A stretch of DNA of 41,400 nucleotides. Origin: Bacteroidaceae bacterium (lineage in GTDB: Bacteria > Bacteroidota > Bacteroidia > Bacteroidales > Bacteroidaceae). This document shows positions 1 through 6,829 of this stretch, in pieces. Every line of letters starts with the position of its first letter. The stretch's first letter is position 1. The stretch is from assembly GCA_017429945.1 (NCBI GenBank), contig JAFRNY010000042.1, positions 1 to 41,400 on the forward strand, in the 5' to 3' direction. The notes under the pieces were generated by a model. The model was not told the DNA's origin and ran no database searches. It worked only from the letters and a program-made list of their open reading frames with translations. A program made the translations under genes and the position numbers.

Positions 1-70
1 CCTCAACCCCCAACCCTCAACCCTAAACGCTCAACCCTCAACGCTCAACGCTCAACCCTCAATCCTCACT
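1..70. repeat. Heptamer tandem repeat (CTCAACC-type), ten units
   Basis: Ten consecutive 7-bp units in perfect register, mostly CCTCAAC or GCTCAAC, run from the window edge to position 70. The last two units lie inside the 3' end of recJ and supply its final residues (SED) and its TGA stop. The array may continue beyond the window. The word TCAATCCTCA at 59-68 recurs in tatD and alaS. Confidence 0.9.
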
Positions 71-1780
71 CGGCCTAATGTCCTCTATTTGTAGCTGAAC
101 CTCTCCGCGCTTGTGCGTGTTTTCTTCGACCGAATAGCAAATGTCGAAAGCCCGCTTGCTTTTTATGAACCGGGCCTGTGAGCTCTGGCCGAAGGCGATT
201 CCGCCTACGACGTTTGAGCTCTTGTTGTCGACGAGTTCGAGCTTGATGTGCTCCTGATGGTGGCCTACGACCTTGCTCGTGCCGTAGTCATAGACGTGCT
301 CTGTGGCGAAGAGAGGCTTGGGATTGTCGGGGCCGAAGGGCGCAAACTTGCGCAGGTCGACGAAGAACCGGTGGCTGATGTCCTTAAAGTCGAGCAGCGA
401 GTCGATGTTGAGTTCGGGCTGAATCTGCGAATCGAGGATGTTCTCGTTTACGTATTCCTCGAAGCGGCGCTTGAACTCGGGCACGTTCTCCACCTTCATC
501 GAGAGTCCTGCGGCATAAGTGTGGCCGCCAAAGTTCTCGAGCAAGTCGCGGCAGGAGTCTATGGCTTTGTAAACGTCGAAGCCGCCGACTGAGCGTGCTG
601 AGCCGGTGGCCATGTCGTCGGTGCGCGTGAGCACTACCGCCGGACGCGTGTAGACCTCCGTCAGGCGCGATGCCACGATACCGATGATGCCTTTGTGCCA
701 CTCCTCGTTGTAGATGACAATGGCGCGCTGTTCGTGGCTTGGGTCGAGTTGTTCGACGATGCGGTTGGCTTCCTGCGTCATCTCTTTGTCGAGGTCCTTG
801 CGCTGGTCGTTGTAGGCATTGATCTGCAGAGCCATGCGATGGGCCTTGACGGGGTCGCGCTCTACGAGCAGTGCCACGGCTTCGCTGCCGTTCTGCATTC
901 GCCCGGATGCGTTTATGCGAGGGCCGATCTTGAAGATGATGTCGTTCATCGTGATTTCGCGGTCGAAGAGTCCGCAAATCTCGATGATGGCTTTCAGGCC
1001 GACGCTCGCTTTGGAGTTGATCTGCTTGAGGCCGTGGTAGGCCAGCACGCGGTTCTCGCCCAGGATGGGCACGATGTCTGATGCGATGCTTATGGCGCAC
1101 AGGTCGAGCAGGGGAGTCAGTTGCGAGAAGGGGATGCCATTGTCGATGGCGAAGGCCTGCATGAGTTTGAAGCCTACGCCGCAGCCCGAGAGGTGCTCGT
1201 AGGGGTAGGTGGCGTCTGTGCGCTTGGCATTGAGGATGGCCACAGCCGGCGGCAGTTCGTCGTCGGGGACGTGGTGGTCGCAGATGATGAAGTCAATGCC
1301 AAGGCTCTTTGCGTAGGCAATCTCCTCGTTGGCCTTGATGCCGCAGTCGAGCACTATGATGAGGCCTACGCCAGTCTCGTGGGCGTAGTCCACTCCTTTG
1401 TGGCTCACTCCATAGCCCTCCTCGTAGCGGTCGGGGATGTAGAAATCGATGTTTGTCGTGAAGCGCTGCAGGAATCGGTAGACCAAAGCCACCGCCGTGC
1501 AACCGTCCACGTCGTAGTCTCCATACACTAAGATGCGTTCCTTGCGGCCCAGCGCGGCGTTCAGGCGGTCCACAGCCACGCGCATGTCCCTGAAGAGGAA
1601 GGGATCGAGCAATTCCGTGAGCTGCGGTCGGAAGAAACGGCGCGCCTCGTCGGCCGTCGCTATGCCGCGGTCGAGCAGCAACTTGCCCAAGGCGGGGTGA
1701 ATGCCCACCTCGGCAGCCAGCTCTCTAGCCGCCTCCTGGCGCTCGGGTGTAGGAGGTTCGTAGTTCCATTTGTAGTTCAT
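59..1780 (-). CDS. recJ: Single-stranded-DNA-specific exonuclease RecJ
   Basis: RecJ is a 5'-3' single-strand DNA exonuclease of the DHH phosphoesterase family. It resects DNA in recombinational repair and mismatch repair in the cytoplasm. The 573-residue protein shows DHH motif I GDYDVDG (Asp88, Asp90, Asp92), DCGIK (Asp145), the DHH triad at 168-170 in ICDHHVPD, the DHHA1 segment GPRINASGRM near residue 290, and GGHTYAAGLS near 420. Length is typical for Bacteroidetes RecJ. The ATG at 1778-1780 is followed by MNYKWNYEPPTPE, a normal N-terminus. It appears to be transcribed alone from the box at 1852-1859. The oddity is the 3' end: the last three codons and the stop lie within a 7-bp tandem repeat. 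Identification is by catalytic motifs and is secure. Confidence 0.97.
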   Translation of the reverse strand: MNYKWNYEPPTPERQEAARELAAEVGIHPALGKLLLDRGIATADEARRFFRPQLTELLDPFLFRDMRVAVDRLNAALGRKERILVYGDYDVDGCTAVALVYRFLQRFTTNIDFYIPDRYEEGYGVSHKGVDYAHETGVGLIIVLDCGIKANEEIAYAKSLGIDFIICDHHVPDDELPPAVAILNAKRTDATYPYEHLSGCGVGFKLMQAFAIDNGIPFSQLTPLLDLCAISIASDIVPILGENRVLAYHGLKQINSKASVGLKAIIEICGLFDREITMNDIIFKIGPRINASGRMQNGSEAVALLVERDPVKAHRMALQINAYNDQRKDLDKEMTQEANRIVEQLDPSHEQRAIVIYNEEWHKGIIGIVASRLTEVYTRPAVVLTRTDDMATGSARSVGGFDVYKAIDSCRDLLENFGGHTYAAGLSMKVENVPEFKRRFEEYVNENILDSQIQPELNIDSLLDFKDISHRFFVDLRKFAPFGPDNPKPLFATEHVYDYGTSKVVGHHQEHIKLELVDNKSSNVVGGIAFGQSSQARFIKSKRAFDICYSVEENTHKRGEVQLQIEDIRPSED

Positions 1781-1851
1781 TTATGTGTCGTTTTGTCTTA
1801 TATCTTCTTTGGCAGCTCGCGTAGTCCGTGCTGTGGCCTACATTAAGCGGT

Positions 1852-1859
1852 CAAAGATA
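1852..1859 (-). promoter_or_regulatory. Promoter -7 box of recJ
   Basis: On the minus strand this reads TATCTTTG, a match to the Bacteroidetes -7 consensus TAnnTTTG, about 70 bp upstream of the recJ ATG. A convincing -33 TTTG at 19-21 bp is not obvious. Confidence 0.55.
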
Positions 1860-1963
1860 CAAATAAATCGCCAAAACGGCGCAAGAATGTCTGTTAATTT
1901 GCGCTAAATGTCTATTTTTTTAGCCTGAATGCTTTGTCGGCACTACAAATGGAGGGTCCTGAC

Positions 1964-3826
1964 CTATCGTGCTATGGCTATTTTCTGTCGGCCTCGAATG
2001 TATATCCCGGGCTTGAGCGAGCGTGGGTTTGCGCCTGAGGCTGTCGTGCAGTTGGCGCCGCCTATCTTTCGGCCGCTGAGGTCGTAGGTGCAGGGTGCGT
2101 CGGTCTTGCCGTCGTGCGCTGTTCCGGAGGGCCGTTTGGCATCGTGGCTGTCGCTGATGATTCCTTTTATGGCTGTGGCATCGTCGTCCACAATGAGCTG
2201 TGCGGCATTTAGCGCGGTGTTGTTGCGCAGGTTGCCTTTGTCGGTGGGGTGTACGATTGCTACGATTCGTCGGCGTGTGCCGTCGAAGCCTTTGACCTCG
2301 GCCGGTGCGGGATAACTGACCTCGAAGAGGCCTTCGTCGTTGATGTCGAGCAGGTCGCCGGCGGCAGCGGAATAGGAGTGGAGGATGACGCCGTTGTGGC
2401 GGAACACGTCCTGCAGGTCGGCGGGCGCGTCGGGGTCGCCGGTGAGACCTTTCTGCTTGTAGGTCACGGCGCTGATGCCGTCCTCCACGAGCGCGCAAGA
2501 GAGGAAGAGGCTGCTCTCGCGCAGGTCGCGTGCCACGCGTCCGCTCACGCTTACGCTGCCGTCGTCGCCTACGCTGATGCCGATGCTTGCCATGGCGGGC
2601 ATTGCGGCAGCCTTGACGAGGGCCTCGGTGTATGGGGCAGGTGACATATCGCGAATGCCCTGAACGATGGTGCTCTCGCCTTCGAGAACGGCTCGGTTAT
2701 ACATTATGGCGGGATTATACTCGTTCTCGTAGCCGCCGAAGACGTAGGTTATTGCGCGGTCGGCGTCGCAGGTGAAGACGTCGTCGGCGAAGCCGCTGTG
2801 GTGGGCGAGATAGACGTAAGGCTGGTCGTAGTCGGCGAGTGCTTTCTCGAGGAAGTAGGCCATCTGCGGGCAGTTGATGCAGGGCTGGCTGGTGAATTCC
2901 TCGATCAGGGGCGTGCGGATGAAGTTGTCGAAAGTCACGTAGAGCGTCGACAGCCCCGGTCGCCCGCCTTGAGCGGCCTCGCCGTTGAATTTGCTGACTG
3001 TGGCTTGCCACGTCGCGGCCGTGCCTTCTGCTGTGCCGCTGTGGAGGAGCGTGGTGATGACTGTGCTCTCGCGGCCGCCGAGGGGCTGTGGCAGTGTGAT
3101 GGTTCTTGTGGCAGGCACCTCGTCGCCTTGTCCGAGCATGGCGATTTCGAAGCTGTTGAGGGGTGTGCTGCCGAAGTTGTGGATGTAGAGCCCGCCCTCG
3201 AAGTCGGCAGCGGGCGCCACGGTCTGGGGGTGGGTGGTGTTCTGCACGTAGGCGGTGTTCTCCATCATCGGCGCAGCGGCGTCCTCTATGAGCGCTGCTA
3301 TGAGGAGGGTGCCGCGGTCGGTGTACTCCTCCCATGATTTCTTGCCTTGGTTTATGATGCAGGAATGGGGCACGGTGGCGGGGGCGTAGGCCACGAGGGG
3401 GTGGGGCGTGCCGATAGTCTCGTAGGCCTGGGCGCCGAGGTAGATGGCTTCGTCGCCGATGACTATCGGCTCTTCGAACAAGACGTCGTTCCAGCCTTGG
3501 GCGAAGTCGGTGTAGGTGGTCCGGACGATCTCGGAGGGCTTGCCGAGGCTGGCGAGTACGGCGGAACGTTTCTGGCGCGCTTGTGCGTAGGCGGCGCGCA
3601 TGTAACAGCGCACGCCCAGGATCTTAAGTCCTTTCATGCGGGCGAGCGCCGGGTCGGCAGCGGGGTCGAAGCATGCGAGGCCTTGAACGAATTGGTTCTT
3701 GTTGCCGCCGAGCCCTGATAGTTCTTCCGGGGCGGGGGTGGCAGGCGCGTAGCTGTAGGGCACCTGTGCCACCAAAGTCGCCGCCAGGCTGAGGCAGGCG
3801 GCCAGTGTGCAGAGAAATGGCTTCAT
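1964..3826 (-). CDS. Omp28-like secreted protein with CxxC and type IX sorting-like tail
   Basis: A 620-residue exported protein. The start is taken at the ATG of MKPFLCTLAACLSLAATLVAQ, a clear signal peptide; the frame is open another 98 codons upstream, but that part only overlaps the neighbouring gene in another frame. The middle contains LIEEFTSQPCINCPQ with Cys316 and Cys319 spaced as CxxC, followed by a long segment resembling the thioredoxin-fold region of Omp28-family outer-membrane proteins. The C-terminus reads YDLSGRKI, then LKPGIYIRGRQKIAIAR, which resembles the type IX secretion sorting tail; porQ lies in this window. It follows a paralogue by 50 bp on the same strand and is probably co-transcribed from the promoter at 5757. 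A redox or surface role is inferred; the substrate is unknown. Confidence 0.75.
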   Translation of the reverse strand: MKPFLCTLAACLSLAATLVAQVPYSYAPATPAPEELSGLGGNKNQFVQGLACFDPAADPALARMKGLKILGVRCYMRAAYAQARQKRSAVLASLGKPSEIVRTTYTDFAQGWNDVLFEEPIVIGDEAIYLGAQAYETIGTPHPLVAYAPATVPHSCIINQGKKSWEEYTDRGTLLIAALIEDAAAPMMENTAYVQNTTHPQTVAPAADFEGGLYIHNFGSTPLNSFEIAMLGQGDEVPATRTITLPQPLGGRESTVITTLLHSGTAEGTAATWQATVSKFNGEAAQGGRPGLSTLYVTFDNFIRTPLIEEFTSQPCINCPQMAYFLEKALADYDQPYVYLAHHSGFADDVFTCDADRAITYVFGGYENEYNPAIMYNRAVLEGESTIVQGIRDMSPAPYTEALVKAAAMPAMASIGISVGDDGSVSVSGRVARDLRESSLFLSCALVEDGISAVTYKQKGLTGDPDAPADLQDVFRHNGVILHSYSAAAGDLLDINDEGLFEVSYPAPAEVKGFDGTRRRIVAIVHPTDKGNLRNNTALNAAQLIVDDDATAIKGIISDSHDAKRPSGTAHDGKTDAPCTYDLSGRKIGGANCTTASGANPRSLKPGIYIRGRQKIAIAR

Positions 3827-3852
3827 CGGGAGTACTTCTTTATCTACCAAAA

Positions 3853-3865
3853 CAAGCTGAGCTTG
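3853..3865. other. Short perfect inverted repeat in the intercistronic gap
   Basis: CAAGCT and AGCTTG arms of 6 bp around a single base lie in the 50-bp gap between the two Omp28-like genes. With a one-base loop it would need to open slightly to fold in RNA. A processing or attenuation site is possible but unproven. Confidence 0.25.
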
Positions 3866-3876
3866 CGGGAATGACG

Positions 3877-5718
3877 TTATTTTACGAAAATCTTTTTGCC
3901 GTTGGTGATGTAGAGTCCGCGCTGCGTGCGGCTGAGGCGGCGCCCGCTGATGTCGTAGATCTGAGCCTTGCCGGTGGCCCGTTGTCCATTGTCGATTGTC
4001 TCGATGCCGTCGGTGTCGTCGATGTTTTGCATATCGCTGTTGAGAACGTGCATGTAGCATCCTCCGCGCTGGCTGTCGCGATGGATGAAGGCCACAAGGT
4101 AAAGGTCCTCCTTCTTCCACGAGGGGTCGACAGTAGTGGAATATTCTGTGCTGAAGCTTCCCTGGGCGCTGATGTCGTCGCCTTCGGTGTCGGTGAGAAT
4201 CTCGCGAATGACGTTGTAGTGGGTGTAGTGGCCCATCTTTTCCTGCTTCTCTTCATCGGTCCAGAAGAGTTGGCTGTCGCTGTCGACGTAGCCTTCCATG
4301 AGGTAGACGGTCAGTCGCGGCTGTTCGTCCTCGGGCATGATGCCCGTTGCGATATCGCCGCGGACGCGCACGTTCACCGTCTGCTCGTTGGCCCAGTAGC
4401 CGCTTACATTTACGCGTGCGAAGGTGGGATGGTTTATGGCGGCCGCTATCGTACGGCTGCCGTAGGGCTCGAGCAGTATGCTGAACATGGCGTTGGTGTT
4501 GGCGAGCTGCTGTACGAGAATATTGTCGAGGCTGATTGCGCGGTCGATGGTCATGGCGGGAATGCCCACGGCCGAGGAGTCGTTGTCGCAGAGGCGTAGT
4601 GCCAGCGCTGTGGCGTCGTCGTCGCCCGTCATGAATTGGTCGTCGAGATGCTGGCTCACGAACGTGATGCTGCGCGTCTTGCCGGAGATGTTTGCCATGA
4701 CGTAGTCGTCGAAATAGCGGGGCGACATATAGTTGTTCTCCGACTCGTAGTATTCCACCAGCGGGCGGCGCTCATACTGTTCGCTGACGGTGGGCGGAAT
4801 GCCAATGAGGCTGAGCTTGTGCGCCGTGGGGTTGGCTATCTCTTGGCCGTTGGCTTTGGTGATGCTCACCTCGAGGTCGCCGGTGTGGAAGCACCATATG
4901 GGAATGAGGAAGGGCGAGCTGGTGGCGCCGGCGGCGATGTTCTTGCCGAGGGTGACCGTGTGGCTGAAGGTCTGTTCGCCCTGCCGCGACGTCACTTCGA
5001 TGCTCTTCAGGGCTGCAGAACCGGCGTTTTTCACGCGCACGAGGCAGTCCGAGGCTTCGCCCGTCACAACGATTCCTTCGTCGATCATCGTAGTCACTAC
5101 GGGCAGCAGGTTGAACGTCCCCTTGGTGTCCTGTATGATGAGCTGTATTGGCAGGATGCCGGTGTTGTTGGCGTCGCGCCAGATAGGGTTGCCGGCTTCG
5201 TCGTTGTCGCCTTCGACCCAGAGGAAGTTGCTGTTGGGCGTGTTGTGGGGGTAGAGCGTCGGGATGGAGCAGACGCCCTTCTTCAGTTGCGTCGTGAAGC
5301 CCACTACGAGCTGTTTTACGTCCTCCGGAATATCGTATTTCTTCAGCGTCATGGCGTTCCAGCCGGGAGTGGTGCTGCTGTAGTCGTAGCGCACCGTGGC
5401 CTTACCCGTGGTAAGGTCCTCGCTGTTGAAATCGTTTCGGACGAAGCCGTTGTACACGCCTGTCTGCTGGCTCGTGTCCCAGCCCACGCGCATGCCGGTG
5501 ATGGTGCCGCCGGCGTAAGGCTTTATTACGTCCTCGGTGAGGAGTATGGCGCAGCCTACGGTGGCGTCGTGGTCGAGCGAGAGGCCGTCGTATTCCCAGA
5601 TCTGGTCGTCATACTTGGCATAGCCTACGTACACCCTTCCCGTGGTGCTCTGGGCGAAGGCTGTCAGGGGGAGCAAAAAGGCGGCTGAAAGAACAGCCAT
5701 AATCAGGATTTTCTTCAT
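3877..5718 (-). CDS. Omp28-like secreted protein paralogue lacking the CxxC motif
   Basis: A 613-residue exported protein starting MKKILIMAVLSAAFLLPLTAFAQ, a clear signal peptide. It shares overall architecture with the downstream gene: a beta-rich N-terminal half, a domain starting PLVEYYESENNYMSPRYF at residues 319-336, and a C-terminal tail IYDISGRRL, then RGLYITNGKKIFVK, resembling a type IX sorting tail. In the paralogue the matching segment is PLIEEFTSQPCINCPQ, so the cysteine pair is absent here. It is the first gene of a likely two-gene operon, with a good promoter 39 bp upstream. The specific function is unknown. Relationship to the Omp28 family is inferred mainly through the neighbour. 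Confidence 0.65.
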   Translation of the reverse strand: MKKILIMAVLSAAFLLPLTAFAQSTTGRVYVGYAKYDDQIWEYDGLSLDHDATVGCAILLTEDVIKPYAGGTITGMRVGWDTSQQTGVYNGFVRNDFNSEDLTTGKATVRYDYSSTTPGWNAMTLKKYDIPEDVKQLVVGFTTQLKKGVCSIPTLYPHNTPNSNFLWVEGDNDEAGNPIWRDANNTGILPIQLIIQDTKGTFNLLPVVTTMIDEGIVVTGEASDCLVRVKNAGSAALKSIEVTSRQGEQTFSHTVTLGKNIAAGATSSPFLIPIWCFHTGDLEVSITKANGQEIANPTAHKLSLIGIPPTVSEQYERRPLVEYYESENNYMSPRYFDDYVMANISGKTRSITFVSQHLDDQFMTGDDDATALALRLCDNDSSAVGIPAMTIDRAISLDNILVQQLANTNAMFSILLEPYGSRTIAAAINHPTFARVNVSGYWANEQTVNVRVRGDIATGIMPEDEQPRLTVYLMEGYVDSDSQLFWTDEEKQEKMGHYTHYNVIREILTDTEGDDISAQGSFSTEYSTTVDPSWKKEDLYLVAFIHRDSQRGGCYMHVLNSDMQNIDDTDGIETIDNGQRATGKAQIYDISGRRLSRTQRGLYITNGKKIFVK

Positions 5719-5756
5719 ATTTGTTTAGTATCTGGTTAGTCGTTGTATTTTCAGCG

Positions 5757-5787
5757 CAAAGATACCACTTTTTCCCGAAACTACAAT
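5757..5787 (-). promoter_or_regulatory. Promoter of the Omp28-like pair
   Basis: Minus strand: -7 box TATCTTTG at 5757-5764 and an ATTG -33 element at 5784-5787, spacer 19 bp, matching the Bacteroidetes sigma-ABfr promoter pattern. The start codon is 39 bp downstream of the box. Confidence 0.6.
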
Positions 5788-5852
5788 GGTTTATCGTAAA
5801 AAAATGTGATGAAAAGCCACAAATGGACCACTAGGCAACGACCTTTTTCTGC

Positions 5853-6043
5853 GAACATCATTTTCTGCTGCTCTAATCTTTCCTGGATGGCAGCTGGATG
5901 CAGGGTGAAAAGTGAGAGGGAAACAGGCAAATTTCGAGAGAAGAAAGAGAAAAAGGAAAAGAAAAAGGAGCAAAAAGAAAATGAATAAAGAGAAAAAAGA
6001 GAGAACTGCAGCAGCAGCTGTTAACGCGCGCGAGAGAAAAATG
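5853..6043 (+). repeat. Purine-rich direct repeat, copy A
   Basis: About 170-190 bp matching copy B at 6199-6381. Strongest identity runs from AATCTTTCCTGG (5875) through GGCAGCTGGATG, a run of about 100 bp that is almost all A and G on the plus strand, to GTTAACGCGCGCGAGA. The tract AACTGCAGCAGCAGCTGTT near 6004-6022 occupies the position of a small palindrome in copy B. Confidence 0.85.
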
Positions 6044-6095
6044 AAGGCAAAAATATAGCAGTCGGCACAAACCTCTTTTTCAAGTGTGAAGCGAC

Positions 6096-6156
6096 CCGCT
6101 CGGCGCTTGCGACGCTTCTTGAGGTATCAAGCGTCACCCTTCGGGATGCCGAGCGG
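6096..6156 (+). other. Potential branched RNA or cruciform between the repeat copies
   Basis: The outer stem CCGCTCGGC (6096-6104) with GCCGAGCGG (6148-6156) is perfect over 9 bp. Inside it are GACGCTT (6111-6117) with AAGCGTC (6129-6135) and a small CCC-TTC-GGG hairpin at 6137-6144. The arrangement is three nested or branched helices in 61 nt. It could be a non-coding RNA element or part of a repetitive palindrome; no function is assigned. Confidence 0.4.
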
Positions 6157-6198
6157 ACCCTTCAAGAAAGGTCGAGCGCGGGGCTTCCTGTGCCAACT

Positions 6199-6381
6199 GA
6201 ATATCATTGCCCTTAAATCTTTCCTGGGTGGCAGCTGGATGATGAAAAGTAAGAGAAAAAATAGGCAAGTTTCGAGAAAAAACAGAGAAAAAGGAAAAGA
6301 AAAAGAAGCAAAAAGAAAATGAATAAAGAGACAAAAAAGAGAACTGCTGCTGCTGCAGTTAACGCGCGCGAGAAAAAAATG
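6199..6381 (+). repeat. Purine-rich direct repeat, copy B
   Basis: Second copy of the element at 5853-6043, in the same orientation, starting GAATATCATTGC and ending in GTTAACGCGCGCGAGAAAAAAATG. It differs by scattered substitutions and small gaps. In this copy the AACTGC/GCAGTT arms form a clean 6-bp stem around CTG repeats. Confidence 0.85.
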
Positions 6382-6421
6382 CGAAAGAGCCTTTGACAAT
6401 ACCACTGGTGATATAAGGAGG

Positions 6422-6521
6422 TTCAACTGGATGCAAGAGGCGATTCAACCGGTTGCATAAGACGATTCAACCGGTTGTGTAAAGCAATTTAACCGGTTGC
6501 AAAAGGTGAATCAACCGGTTG
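6422..6521 (+). repeat. 22-bp-phased array of TTCAACCGGTTG, five units
   Basis: Units start at 6422 (degenerate, TTCAACTGGATG), 6444, 6466, 6488 (TTTAACCGGTTG) and 6510 (ATCAACCGGTTG): an exact 22-bp step throughout. The core CAACCGGTTG is a 10-bp perfect palindrome and the 10-12 bp between cores is only loosely conserved. The array ends about 250 bp upstream of the promoter at 6774. A second array with the same core and step lies at 34340-34417. Confidence 0.9.
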
Positions 6522-6773
6522 AGTTTTTGCCTGCGTGCCAATAGGGCTGTTGTCCAACCCCGTTGCTCCTGCTACTTCAATCGTAGCGCTTTCACGATGT
6601 CGTCGTTTTGTTTGCGAAGGCCTCTCTGGCGGCTGTATTTACGCTCGGAAACGGCCTTCGCGGGGCGATGGTTTTTATTTTTCCACACTTGAGAAATGAA
6701 TATTCTATGTTAATGGGAAGATAATCAGGACGCTGCCACTGTTTTGAAGGATGCATTTTTTCCACAGCATTCT

Positions 6774-6805
6774 TTTGGAGAATTGTCTAAATCGCTGTAT
6801 CTTTG
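6774..6805 (+). promoter_or_regulatory. Promoter of the TPR regulator operon
   Basis: -33 TTTG at 6774-6777, spacer 20 bp, -7 TATCTTTG at 6798-6805: a near-ideal Bacteroidetes promoter. Predicted transcription start is near 6812, giving a leader of about 18 nt before the ATG at 6830. Confidence 0.8.
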
Positions 6806-6829
6806 CAGCAGCAAAAGCAAACGAAGTAA

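Larger units (their letters stand above)
5765..6773. other. Gene-free 1 kb region between divergent operons
   Basis: No credible coding sequence. Short frames on both strands encode lysine/glutamate-rich or phenylalanine/serine-rich low-complexity peptides set by the purine bias. Contents in order: purine-rich direct repeat copy A, a potential multibranch fold (6096-6156), repeat copy B, a 22-bp-phased ACCGGT array (6422-6521), and a 9-bp inverted repeat GCGAAGGCC/GGCCTTCGC at 6614-6622 and 6653-6661 followed shortly by a T-rich run near 6671-6682. Confidence 0.7.

Noticed and set aside
3827-4120. 98-codon N-terminal extension of the CxxC Omp28-like protein
   Set aside because: It overlaps the neighbouring gene in another frame, is Arg/His-rich, and precedes a clear signal peptide.
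5791-6426. Short Lys/Glu-rich or Phe/Ser-rich frames of 60-99 codons
   Set aside because: They are forced by the purine-rich direct repeats; the two repeat copies do not keep a common reading frame.
6422-6521. CRISPR-like array
   Set aside because: Spacers are only about 10-12 bp and partly similar, the repeat is a 10-12 bp palindrome, and no cas genes are present.
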